From positions 1-40,105 of the forward strand of contig CAMTON010000027.1 of NCBI GenBank assembly GCA_947074105.1: DNA of 40,105 bases, given 5' to 3'. The stretch's first letter is position 1, and every line of letters begins with the position of its first letter. Positions 32,812-40,105 of this stretch are shown piece by piece. Under the pieces are notes generated by a model that saw only the letters and a program-made list of their open reading frames with translations, had not been told where the DNA came from and made no database searches. This DNA is from an uncultured Bacteroidales bacterium. GTDB lineage: Bacteria; Bacteroidota; Bacteroidia; Bacteroidales; JAUNSR01. The position numbers were made by a program, and so were the translations under genes.

Positions 32812-35592
32812 TTATTTAACCAGTATCTTTACAGCCAAACCGTCGGCTTTTACGATATAGATACCTTTTTCGACAGGAATGAACACAGATGATGCAATAT
32901 TCTGTCTTGAAATCACCGAACCGGAGACAGTATATACTGTAAGTTCGACAGCGGAATCTGTAATCACGTTTATACCGTTTTCTGCCGTCATAATTCTGAC
33001 ATCACTTATGTTGACATCTTTTATTCCGGAAAGATCATAAGGTATAAAATCAAACACATAAGATGGATAAGAACCACCTTTAACAAGGCTCTGATTTGCT
33101 TCATCATAATACCAGTAACCGGAAGACGAAGATCGTCCCGCATTCTGAATAGCATATTTCGTACCATTGAAATAGATATTGAAAGTTCTCCAGTCGTCAT
33201 CACTGCCACTTGTTCCGCCTCCGGGATTACCCCAAGAACTTTGAAGTTCTGTCTTTTCAGTAATATGTCTGAAAGTTCCGTCTTCATCAAATTCACTGAA
33301 TACAGAGTATCTCGGTTCGCTAAGAGATGTAACTTTTGCCACTTTGAATACCTGACTCATATCTTCATTTATCCTGTCTTCATTAAGACCTCCGTTTGAA
33401 ACCTTGAACGCCGAACCGTTAGGCATATCTTCCGACCCTTTGTTTGTAAGATAATAAGTATCCGCAATACGGATATGATACAAACCATTGTCAAGTCCAT
33501 TTTTATCGAAGTTAACTTTACCGGTCAGAGTTTCAAAGGCTTCTTTAAGAGCGAGAGTCTGAGCGTTGATCTTTATCTGCGACGATGTATTTTCAGCAGC
33601 CATCATTCTTGAAATTTCAAGAATATTTCTGAAATCTTCTACATCGGCTTCATTGTATGAACCTGCGGCTTCTCCAAGAGTAATATTGCCGACAAAACTG
33701 CTGTATTCAGATATAAGTTTATTGAGTTCCGTATAATCGCCGTTATCACTGAAATTGGTAGCTTTTTCAAGTTTTTCAACTTCTGTAGCAAGTTCGGCGA
33801 TCTCTTCATCTGCAATAGCATAGTTGTATAGGCGGAAGTCATAAACAAGTGTATTTTTCAGATAATTATCACCACTGAACGGAGGTCGTCCTATCCAATT
33901 GTATGGAGTTGCTTTTGATATCTTAGATGTCGCTGTAGGGAATTCCTGTGATATTAGTTCTTCTCCATTCAGATATATTATACAAGTGTTTCCTTTCTGC
34001 TGAACGATAAGATGCTGCCACTCACCTTTTAATCCATCCTGGCCGCCTTTTACCGATGTTCCGTTGCTCCAGCCAGCAGAAGAAACACCATATTCATTAT
34101 CAGGGAGGCGGTAGAATATATATTCTCCTGCCGATGCACTGTTAGCAGCAACCGAAGAGAAAGCGAAAAGCATGAAACCGTTGCCACTGAAAGGAGCATC
34201 TTCATCAACCCGATAGTAAGCAGAAACAGTATAGTCGGTCATTCCTGATACTACATTACCTATATTTTCTCCCATATCAAGATAACCGTTTGAAGAACCA
34301 AGATCAAGAACATTATAGTCGCCTATCCTTACTATTGAAGCATTGTTTTTAAGAGTTCCGTCATTGTTTTGTCCTGATGCGTCGGTAACGGTTAATCCGT
34401 CTACATTGTCAAAGTTATAATGTAGCTTCAGACCACCTTCCGAAGCACGGCAGACTGTGAGTAAACGTTGGAGTTCTTCAATTATAGACGGAATCTCCAT
34501 TGCCATTATATTGTTATCATAGAAACGGTCTTCAACGACTGAAGCATAGTTACCTAGTTCAGTCAGAGCAGCCTGAGAATAATTGTTGGAAGAGATGAAA
34601 ATCTTATTGATTTCTTCAAGTAAAGTTTCAAGTGCCGCTTCAAGTTCCGGATCGGAGAAATATGGGTTTATATATTTTGAATCCACTATCGCTTCCTGTT
34701 CTGTCACTTTTGTCACACTTAGATTAGTCCATTTTGAGCGGGCATAAGCCCCGCGCGGAGTGTTCTCTGTATTTCCTGTCGATCTCGCATCTGTGTCGAA
34801 TGAAAGTTTATCGCCTGCTTTGGCATAAAAAAAGAAGTATTCTGTAACGCTGTTTGAAGGCAGTCCTCTGAAAGGTTTTCCGCTGTTTCCGTTCACGGTA
34901 GGAGACTCGGGAATCATGGCAAAATATTTATTATAAAGGCTTTCTTTACCTGATGCCCACGGATCGATACCTTCGCCTATTCCATATGAGAAATCACCTG
35001 TCATTGGGTATGATTTATCGGTATCATCGTTAAATCTGAAATATTGATATACTTTCATCGGGCCAATACTGTTCCATAGATCCTGACGAATGATTCTCAT
35101 ATCCGCTTTATAATAACCGTCTTCAGGAACTGTAAAAGTAATCGCGGCACTGACTCCGGTATGCAGCGCATAAACTTCGTAACCACTTAAAGAATCGGGA
35201 TAATTGTCGCCATATCTTAGGTTTGTTCCTATTGATGTTCCGTCAGGATATTCTTCAGCGATATACACATATTCTCCGGGAGCGGTAAACCAGGCATTTC
35301 GCTTTACTTCATACTGGGTTCCGCTTGCAGGTCTGTTCATTATCGGATAAAGACAGAAACGCTCGGTCAGATACTGATCATAATAGTTTACGGCCGTGCT
35401 GTGGTCACCATAAGTTGTGAATTTTTCAAAGGTTCCGGCATTCAGGTCATGGCGCTCAAAACACCATTGTTCGTTCCCTCCCTCTGCAAACTGCCCGGTT
35501 GTAAGGTCATACAGACTATAGGTCTGTGCCTGAATCATTAAGGCCGGTGCTCCGAGCATCGACATAAGTAATAAGATGTAATCTTTTTTCAT
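32812..35592 (-). CDS. Secreted LamG-domain protein with sorting-type C-terminus
   Basis: A protein of 926 residues from the ATG at 35592, where MKKDYILLLMSMLGAPALMIQAQ is a signal peptide; the frame is open 19 codons further upstream, but that start would bury the signal. An N-terminal beta-rich region (about 25-300) is followed by a helical linker, a LamG/concanavalin-like domain (about 385-600, LKLHYNFDNVDGLTVTDASG ... VYDFRLYNYAIADEEI), another helical linker, a lectin-like segment (about 700-855), and a tail of about 65 residues (DVNISDVRIMTAENGINV ... EKGIYIVKADG) resembling type IX secretion sorting domains. No catalytic motif was recognised. Probably exported and surface-attached, binding glycans or proteins. 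It has no operon partners in the window. The domain calls are firmer than the function. Confidence 0.8.
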   Translation of the reverse strand: MKKDYILLLMSMLGAPALMIQAQTYSLYDLTTGQFAEGGNEQWCFERHDLNAGTFEKFTTYGDHSTAVNYYDQYLTERFCLYPIMNRPASGTQYEVKRNAWFTAPGEYVYIAEEYPDGTSIGTNLRYGDNYPDSLSGYEVYALHTGVSAAITFTVPEDGYYKADMRIIRQDLWNSIGPMKVYQYFRFNDDTDKSYPMTGDFSYGIGEGIDPWASGKESLYNKYFAMIPESPTVNGNSGKPFRGLPSNSVTEYFFFYAKAGDKLSFDTDARSTGNTENTPRGAYARSKWTNLSVTKVTEQEAIVDSKYINPYFSDPELEAALETLLEEINKIFISSNNYSQAALTELGNYASVVEDRFYDNNIMAMEIPSIIEELQRLLTVCRASEGGLKLHYNFDNVDGLTVTDASGQNNDGTLKNNASIVRIGDYNVLDLGSSNGYLDMGENIGNVVSGMTDYTVSAYYRVDEDAPFSGNGFMLFAFSSVAANSASAGEYIFYRLPDNEYGVSSAGWSNGTSVKGGQDGLKGEWQHLIVQQKGNTCIIYLNGEELISQEFPTATSKISKATPYNWIGRPPFSGDNYLKNTLVYDFRLYNYAIADEEIAELATEVEKLEKATNFSDNGDYTELNKLISEYSSFVGNITLGEAAGSYNEADVEDFRNILEISRMMAAENTSSQIKINAQTLALKEAFETLTGKVNFDKNGLDNGLYHIRIADTYYLTNKGSEDMPNGSAFKVSNGGLNEDRINEDMSQVFKVAKVTSLSEPRYSVFSEFDEDGTFRHITEKTELQSSWGNPGGGTSGSDDDWRTFNIYFNGTKYAIQNAGRSSSSGYWYYDEANQSLVKGGSYPSYVFDFIPYDLSGIKDVNISDVRIMTAENGINVITDSAVELTVYTVSGSVISRQNIASSVFIPVEKGIYIVKADGLAVKILVK

Positions 35593-36126
35593 GATACATA
35601 TTGTTTGATTTGGAAAAAATAAATCAATCATAATTATATCATCAGCCAAAAGGAGTCTGCGCCCTGTCCTTTTGTTAATTCATCTATGTCTTTTTCTTAT
35701 TTTTATAATAAAAAAAGGTATTCATCTGCCCTTGTTTTTCAAACTGATGATGCTCCGTTGTTTTCTGAATCTGTATATTTATTACGTATCATGAAAAAAA
35801 TTCACTCTATAAGAATCAAAAAAAATATTACTTTTTCTCTTTATTCGGCATATGATATCGTTACGTGTTGCCCAAAATATGTTATAGTCTATTCTCTTAA
35901 TACAATAATTTAACAGTTGATTTAATAATTTTATTATTTAGTATATTATTTAAACTCATTCTATATTTATCTTTGCATAAAGTTTAAATTACTTTATTTA
36001 CCGAAGTTTAGAGGTGTATATTGATATATTTAGTAAACAAAAATTTCTGTCATTTTTTATTATTATATATGTTTATAATGACTGAATCCTCTATCAGGAT
36101 ATTATTAATCAGAAGCTAAAAAGATT
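35593..36126. other. Divergent intergenic region between LamG gene and surE
   Basis: 534 bp, very A/T-rich in its right half. It contains the candidate surE promoter at 35968-35975. A 75-codon frame at 35686-35913 has no recognisable features and is not accepted. No clear promoter for the LamG gene was found. Confidence 0.6.
35968..35975 (+). promoter_or_regulatory. Candidate surE promoter -7 element (TATCTTTG)
   Basis: Exact TAnnTTTG match. It would start transcription near 35983 and leave a leader of about 145 nt before the ATG at 36127. The -33 element is not clear. Confidence 0.5.
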
Positions 36127-36939
36127 ATGAGTGAAAAGAAGCCGTTAATATTAGTGACAAATGATGATGGTGTTGATGCAAAAGGAATATATGTATTAAG
36201 TCAGGCTATCAGAGAATTTGGAGAAGTTGTAGTTGTAGCTCCTGATTCGGCACGCTCGGGACAGTCAAGTGCCATAACACCGAACAAAGCGATGAAGCTC
36301 GAGAAAGTTTATCAGGAAGATAACTTTTCTATTTATAAGACAAACGGAACTCCGGTCGACTGCATTAAACTTGCAATGAATACTCTTCTGGACAGAAAGC
36401 CCGACCTTATCGTTTCGGGAGTTAATCATGGTTCAAACTCTGCTGTATGCATCATCTATTCAGGTACTATGGGTGCTGTTATGGAAGGATGTATAAATAA
36501 TATAGATTCTATCGGTTTCTCATTTTGTGATGATAAATTTGAGTCTGATTTTGCTGAAGCTGAAAATTATATCAAACGCATTGTGGAAAATATTCTTCAA
36601 AACGGACTTGAAAAGGGAGTATGTCTGAATGTGAATATTCCTCATGTTCCGGAAATGAAAGGCGTAAAGATATGCCGCCAGGCTAATGGCTATTGGACAA
36701 AGGAGTACGAAAAAAGAGTTGATGAGAGTGGAAATGAAGCATTCTGGCTTACAGGATATTTCCACAATATGGAACCGGATGCAGAAGATACCGACGAATG
36801 GGCTCTTAGTCAGGGTTATGTTTCGATAGTTCCCTGTATGATAGACATGACAGCTTATAAACAGATCAAAAGATTAAGTTATCTTGAAGAGAAACTTAAT
36901 TTCAGCGAACTGGAAATAAACTCATCTCTGCCGGGTTAA
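36127..36939 (+). CDS. surE: 5'/3'-nucleotidase SurE
   Basis: A protein of 270 residues, slightly longer than the usual 250. It removes phosphate from nucleoside monophosphates and short polyphosphates, in the cytoplasm, and needs a divalent metal. Metal ligands are visible in VTNDDGVDAKGI (Asp-Asp), the Ser of ARSGQSSAIT, and the Asn of SGVNHGSNS. Further family blocks are NGTPVDCIKLA, YSGTMGAVMEG and NVNIPH. Its own promoter lies upstream and a terminator at 37075. It converges on ackA. Confidence 0.95.
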   Translation: MSEKKPLILVTNDDGVDAKGIYVLSQAIREFGEVVVVAPDSARSGQSSAITPNKAMKLEKVYQEDNFSIYKTNGTPVDCIKLAMNTLLDRKPDLIVSGVNHGSNSAVCIIYSGTMGAVMEGCINNIDSIGFSFCDDKFESDFAEAENYIKRIVENILQNGLEKGVCLNVNIPHVPEMKGVKICRQANGYWTKEYEKRVDESGNEAFWLTGYFHNMEPDAEDTDEWALSQGYVSIVPCMIDMTAYKQIKRLSYLEEKLNFSELEINSSLPG

Positions 36940-37074
36940 TCATTTGCTTATAGTTTTATCATATTATCATATCATCATTTCCCGGATAATAATGATCCTC
37001 ATCTCTTTATTAATAAACAATTGCTGAAAAGATTGTTGTAAGAGAGAGATATCAGTGAATTTATAAAGAAACAG

Positions 37075-37120
37075 AAAAGCTCGGATCTTTCGGTTTTATC
37101 CCGGAAAATCTGAGCTTTTA
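37075..37120 (+). terminator. Rho-independent terminator after surE
   Basis: AAAAGCTCGGAT (37075-37086) pairs with ATCTGAGCTTTT (37108-37119) with one G-U wobble, followed by A/T-rich sequence. It lies 135 bp after the surE stop. Confidence 0.65.
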
Positions 37121-37147
37121 TTATAATGGAATATCCTTAAGGACATA

Positions 37148-37181
37148 AAAAAATGGACTCTGAATACAGAGTCCATTTTTT
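37148..37181 (-). terminator. Bidirectional terminator after pta-ackA
   Basis: AAAAAATGGACTCTG (37148-37162) and CAGAGTCCATTTTTT (37167-37181) form a perfect 15-bp stem with a 4-nt loop. It lies 27 bp beyond the ackA stop and has T-runs on both strands. Confidence 0.85.
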
Positions 37182-37208
37182 ATCTTCAATTATATAATTC
37201 AATTCAAA

Positions 37209-38417
37209 TTATTTTTTTATTTCAGCAACGATTTCCTGAGTATCAAGAGCAATCATGATCTCTTCGTCAGTAGGAATTACAAGAACCTTAACTTTTGAAG
37301 ATGGTTTGCTGATAATTGCTTCTTCGCCTCTCAGACGGTCATTTTTCTCAGCATCGAACTCGATACCCATATACTCCATGTTCTGGCATACTACGCGGCG
37401 AGTTTCCCACTGATTTTCACCTACACCACCTGTAAATACGATGATATCTACACCGCCCATAGCAGCAGCATATTCTCCAATATATTTTTTGATTCGGTAG
37501 TCATACATAGCAAGAGTAAGTATAGCTCTTTCGTTGCCTTCTGCAGCTGCGTTTTCGATATCTCTCATATCTGAAGAGATTTCAGAAATACCTACAACAC
37601 CACTTTCCTTGTTAACAAGGTTAGACATACCTTCAGCGCTAAGACCTTCTTTTTCCATGATGTAAGCAAGAGCGCCTGCATCAACGTCACCTGAACGAGT
37701 TCCCATCATAAGACCTTCCACAGGAGTGAATCCCATTGAAGTATCAACTGATTTTCCGTTAAGTACAGCAGTGATAGAACCACCATTACCGATGTGACAA
37801 GTGATGATTTTTTGTTCTGTTACGTCAACGCCAAGGAATTCACATACTCTCTGAGAAACATAACGGTGGCTTGTTCCGTGGAAACCGTAACGGCGAACCG
37901 CATATTTTTCATACATTTTATATGGAAGAGCATACATGTATGCAGCCTGAGGCATTGTCTGATGGAATGCTGTATCAAATACGGCAACCTGAGGTTTACC
38001 CGGGATAAGAGCTTCTACGGCTTTGATACCCTCAATGTTTGGTGGGTTGTGAAGCGGAGCCAATGGAATACATTCAGTGATTTTCTGAAGCACTTCGTCA
38101 GTGATAAGAACACTGCTGCTGAATTTATCTCCTCCGTGTACTACACGATGTCCGATAGCATCGATCTCATTTAGAGATTCTACACAACCGTATTCTTTAC
38201 TTATAAGAGTTTTAAGGATAAAGTCGATAGCTTCCTGATGATCAGGCATAGCATGTTCTAAAACTACTTTTTTACCGTCGTTATCTGTAAACTTTAGGAA
38301 AGCACCGTAAAGACCGATTTTTTCCACTCCACCCTGAGCCAGAGTGTCTTTGTTTGTCATTGACATCAGTTTGTACTTAACAGATGAACTTCCGCAGTTT
38401 AATACTAAGATTTTCAT
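37209..38417 (-). CDS. ackA: Acetate kinase
   Basis: A protein of 402 residues, normal length. It converts acetyl phosphate and ADP to acetate and ATP. Conserved parts: MKILVLNCGSSSVKYKL at the start, HRVVHGGDKF, VFDTAFHQTMP, RRYGFHGTSHRYV, HIGNGGS, GFTPVEGLMMGTRSGDVDAGAL, and FTGGVGENQ, covering the sugar-kinase/Hsp70 fold and active site. It lies 170 bp after pta on the same strand, most likely in one operon, and completes the Pta-AckA pathway of substrate-level ATP formation during fermentation. Confidence 0.98.
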   Translation of the reverse strand: MKILVLNCGSSSVKYKLMSMTNKDTLAQGGVEKIGLYGAFLKFTDNDGKKVVLEHAMPDHQEAIDFILKTLISKEYGCVESLNEIDAIGHRVVHGGDKFSSSVLITDEVLQKITECIPLAPLHNPPNIEGIKAVEALIPGKPQVAVFDTAFHQTMPQAAYMYALPYKMYEKYAVRRYGFHGTSHRYVSQRVCEFLGVDVTEQKIITCHIGNGGSITAVLNGKSVDTSMGFTPVEGLMMGTRSGDVDAGALAYIMEKEGLSAEGMSNLVNKESGVVGISEISSDMRDIENAAAEGNERAILTLAMYDYRIKKYIGEYAAAMGGVDIIVFTGGVGENQWETRRVVCQNMEYMGIEFDAEKNDRLRGEEAIISKPSSKVKVLVIPTDEEIMIALDTQEIVAEIKK

Positions 38418-38587
38418 AAATATGATTTGTATTTATTGGCTTATGAGTTTTACCTCAAAAAAATATTTAGTCTGTAAACGTTTATCTGCCGGCTTTGTTT
38501 AAATTCTCCGGCATCATATTGTCGAATTGAGATTTCAATATATATCAGCCGGAAAGTTTGCCGGCGATAATTCTAAAATACAGGATA
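38418..38587 (-). other. pta-ackA spacer with GCCGG hairpins
   Basis: This 170-bp spacer contains two hairpins built on the same core: TGCCGG/CCGGCA (38487-38492 and 38508-38513) and GCCGG/CCGGC (38548-38552 and 38561-38565). A small A/T hairpin of the ATTGA...TCAAT type lies between them. The arms can also pair crosswise. There is no strong T-run after either on the minus strand, so full termination is not expected; they could tune the relative mRNA levels of pta and ackA. Confidence 0.5.
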
Positions 38588-39595
38588 TTACTGTTTGTTA
38601 GCGATAGCCTGGTTAGCAGTAATAGTAACGACTTTGTAAATATCATCAACCGAGCAACCTCTTGAAAGGTCATTGATAGGAGCAGCGATACCCTGAAGAA
38701 TCGGTCCTACTGCAGTAGCTCCAGCAAGACGCTGAACAAGCTTATATGCTATGTTTCCAACTTCAAGAGAAGGGAAAACCAATACGTTAGCTTTTCCTGC
38801 AACTTCACTTCCCGGAGCTTTGCTCTGTCCTACTGAAGGAACAATAGCAGCGTCAGCCTGAAGTTCTCCTTCAATCATAAGTGAAGGATCCATTTCTTTT
38901 GCAAGTTTTGTAGCCTCGACAACTTTGTCAACCATTTCATGTTTAGCACTTCCTTTAGTAGAAAAGCTCAACATTGCAACTTTAGGCTCGATTCCTGCAA
39001 GACCTTTTGCAGTCTTAGCTGTTGTAACAGCGATCTGAGCAAGTTCCTGAGCATTTGGATTAGGATTAACGGCACAGTCGGCAAATACCATAAGGCCGTT
39101 GTCTCCATAAGATTTATCAGGCATGAACATAAGGAATGCTCCTGATACTACGCTTACACCAGGTGCAGTCTTAACGATCTGGAACGCAGGTCTAAGAACG
39201 TCGCCTGTTGTGTTGGCAGCTCCGGCTACTTCGCCGTCAGCATCTCCGTTTTTAATCATAAGACATCCAAGATACAATGGATTTTCAACCAGTTTTTCCG
39301 CCTGCTCCATTGTCATACCTTTGCTTTTTCTCAGGTTGAAAAGAAGTTCTGTATATACTTCTTTCTTCTCATTGTTTTTAGGATCGACAATTGTAGCTTT
39401 TGACAAATTCTCAAGACCGTTTTCCTGAGCAAATTTTGTGATTACAGCAGCTTCACCTATAAGGATTAGATCTGCAAGACCGTCTGCCAGAATAAGATCG
39501 GCAGCTCTCATTGTTCTTTCTTCTGTTCCTTCAGGAAGAACGATGCGCTGTTTGTTTGCTTTTGCACGCGCAATAAACTGATTCATCAATTCCAT
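38588..39595 (-). CDS. pta: Phosphate acetyltransferase
   Basis: A protein of 335 residues from the ATG at 39595 (MELMNQFIARAKANKQRIVLPEG). The frame is open 38 codons further upstream to 39709, but that part has no family similarity and would overlap the promoter. It converts acetyl-CoA and phosphate to acetyl phosphate and CoA. It is the short single-domain form, without the N-terminal DRTGG-type extension of E. coli Pta. Conserved blocks: VLPEGTEERTMRAADLILADG, DGEVAGAANTTGDVLRPAFQI, MPDKSYGDNGLMVFADCAVNPNP, ELQADAAIVPSVGQSKAPGSEVAGKANVLVFPSLEVGNIAYKLVQRLA. First gene of pta-ackA. Confidence 0.97.
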   Translation of the reverse strand: MELMNQFIARAKANKQRIVLPEGTEERTMRAADLILADGLADLILIGEAAVITKFAQENGLENLSKATIVDPKNNEKKEVYTELLFNLRKSKGMTMEQAEKLVENPLYLGCLMIKNGDADGEVAGAANTTGDVLRPAFQIVKTAPGVSVVSGAFLMFMPDKSYGDNGLMVFADCAVNPNPNAQELAQIAVTTAKTAKGLAGIEPKVAMLSFSTKGSAKHEMVDKVVEATKLAKEMDPSLMIEGELQADAAIVPSVGQSKAPGSEVAGKANVLVFPSLEVGNIAYKLVQRLAGATAVGPILQGIAAPINDLSRGCSVDDIYKVVTITANQAIANKQ

Positions 39596-39674
39596 AATGG
39601 ATATAATATTAATCGGAGTTGTTTTATTATCCTTTGAATGTTGAAAAAAGTATCCCTTTTTATCAAATTCGGTA

Positions 39675-39682
39675 CAAAAATA
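39675..39682 (-). promoter_or_regulatory. Candidate pta promoter -7 element (TATTTTTG)
   Basis: On the minus strand TATTTTTG matches TAnnTTTG. The start would be near 39668 and the leader about 73 nt. TTTG at 39707-39710 lies 24 bp upstream, slightly too far for an ideal -33 box, and falls inside the inverted repeat. Confidence 0.45.
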
Positions 39683-39689
39683 TAAATAA

Positions 39690-39743
39690 TTGCAATATGG
39701 AGATAGCAAATGAACTATTTTTTTTGCTATTTATATATTGCAA
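39690..39743. repeat. Two-tier inverted repeat upstream of pta
   Basis: TTGCAATAT (39690-39698) pairs perfectly with ATATTGCAA (39735-39743), and inside these ATAGCAAA (39703-39710) pairs perfectly with TTTGCTAT (39723-39730). The arms are separated by 4-nt unpaired segments on each side and a 12-nt centre. In all, 17 base pairs within 54 bp, centred about 40 bp upstream of the pta -7 box. Confidence 0.65.
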
Positions 39744-40105
39744 AATGAAAATTTTAGATTTTAATGCGGAATGCGTTTATTTATTAAATTTAAATTCATT
39801 TTCAAAACTCCTTTTAAGAATCCGTTCGACCTTATATATGGTGATCGAAGTAACCGGTGGCCGGAGTTCACTTTAAAAAGTCTGTTTTTATAATCATATT
39901 GCATTTTTCTTAATACCAATTTAACGTAAAAAACTATTTTTTATAAATAAATATTGTAATTGTTAATTTTTTACATATCTTTAATAAGATACTCAAAAAT
40001 AGTTTTTATCATCCCGTATAGAATTTGGAATCAGAAAAGACGGGAGAATCATTATTCAGGATTTAAAGAATATAGACGACCTTAAATACTTCTCATATAT
40101 GCATA

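Larger units (their letters stand above)
39596..40105. other. Right-hand intergenic region upstream of pta
   Basis: 510 bp to the window edge with no accepted gene. It holds the candidate pta promoter (39675-39682), the large inverted repeat (39690-39743), a small GC-rich imperfect hairpin around CCGGTGGCCGG near 39854-39864, and TCCCGT/ACGGGA arms near 40013-40047. The remainder is A/T-rich. Confidence 0.6.

Noticed and set aside
32599..32892. A 97-codon plus-strand frame through the GC-rich element and terminator
   Set aside because: It needs a TTG start, reads through a perfect terminator hairpin into the 3' end of the LamG gene on the other strand, and has no domain.
35686..35913. A 75-codon open frame on the plus strand between the LamG gene and surE
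   Set aside because: A/T-rich composition, no domain, no promoter or ribosome-binding signal, and it lies in the region expected to hold promoters.
39596..39709. 38-residue N-terminal extension of Pta
   Set aside because: No similarity to Pta, and it would place the candidate promoter inside the coding region; MELMNQFIARA at 39595 is the expected start.
39619..39876. An 85-codon open frame on the plus strand upstream of pta
   Set aside because: It starts antisense to the pta leader, runs through the inverted repeat and candidate promoter, and shows no recognisable features.

Overview
The window looks like a chromosome segment from a member of the Bacteroidales (Bacteroidetes). The evidence is low GC, start codons preceded by A/T-rich leaders rather than clear Shine-Dalgarno sequences, several promoters of the Bacteroidetes TAnnTTTG type, a hybrid two-component regulator beside polysaccharide-degrading enzymes, secretion-type C-terminal tails, and Bacteroides-like versions of FabI, Ddl and the rplU-rpmA-serS cluster. 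The genus cannot be fixed from sequence reading alone. No rRNA, tRNA, CRISPR array, insertion sequence or prophage was found.

Layout. (1) 1-484: 5' part of fabI on the minus strand, cut by the window edge, with three closely packed inverted repeats upstream. (2) 712-12492: a small glycan-use locus. A hybrid two-component system (HTCS) regulator on the minus strand diverges from a two-gene operon encoding a family 11 rhamnogalacturonan lyase and a GH2 glycosidase. The lyase carries a long tail of autotransporter-type beta-strand repeats. There is no SusC/SusD pair in the window. (3) 12848-17793: core genes on the plus strand: a PASTA-domain membrane protein, an RluD-type pseudouridine synthase, D-Ala-D-Ala ligase, an acyltransferase and a DEDDh exonuclease. 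(4) 17951-28957: two export operons on the minus strand. One is TolC-HlyD-two ABC-2 permeases with no ATPase gene; the other is a complete RND pump (membrane fusion lipoprotein, RND transporter, TolC). (5) 29482-32554: rplU-rpmA, serS and a Cof-type HAD phosphatase on the plus strand. (6) 32555-35592: a GC-rich, foldable intergenic element and a large secreted LamG protein with a sorting-type C-terminus. (7) 36127-39595: surE facing the acetate pathway pair pta-ackA.

How the genes work together. The HTCS probably senses a pectin (rhamnogalacturonan I) fragment in the periplasm and switches on the lyase and GH2 next to it. The PASTA and Ddl genes belong to envelope or peptidoglycan biology. 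Pta-AckA converts acetyl-CoA to acetate with ATP production, as expected in an anaerobic fermenter.

The most interesting material is non-coding. It includes a 90-bp tandem duplication downstream of the RND operon whose two hairpins differ by three compensatory base-pair changes; an 11-bp perfect palindrome at a candidate RND promoter; a 54-bp two-tier inverted repeat upstream of pta; stacked palindromes at the fabI promoter; and a GC-rich element at about 32583-32680 that can be drawn as a junction with a loop-loop contact. No clearly new multi-gene system was recognised.
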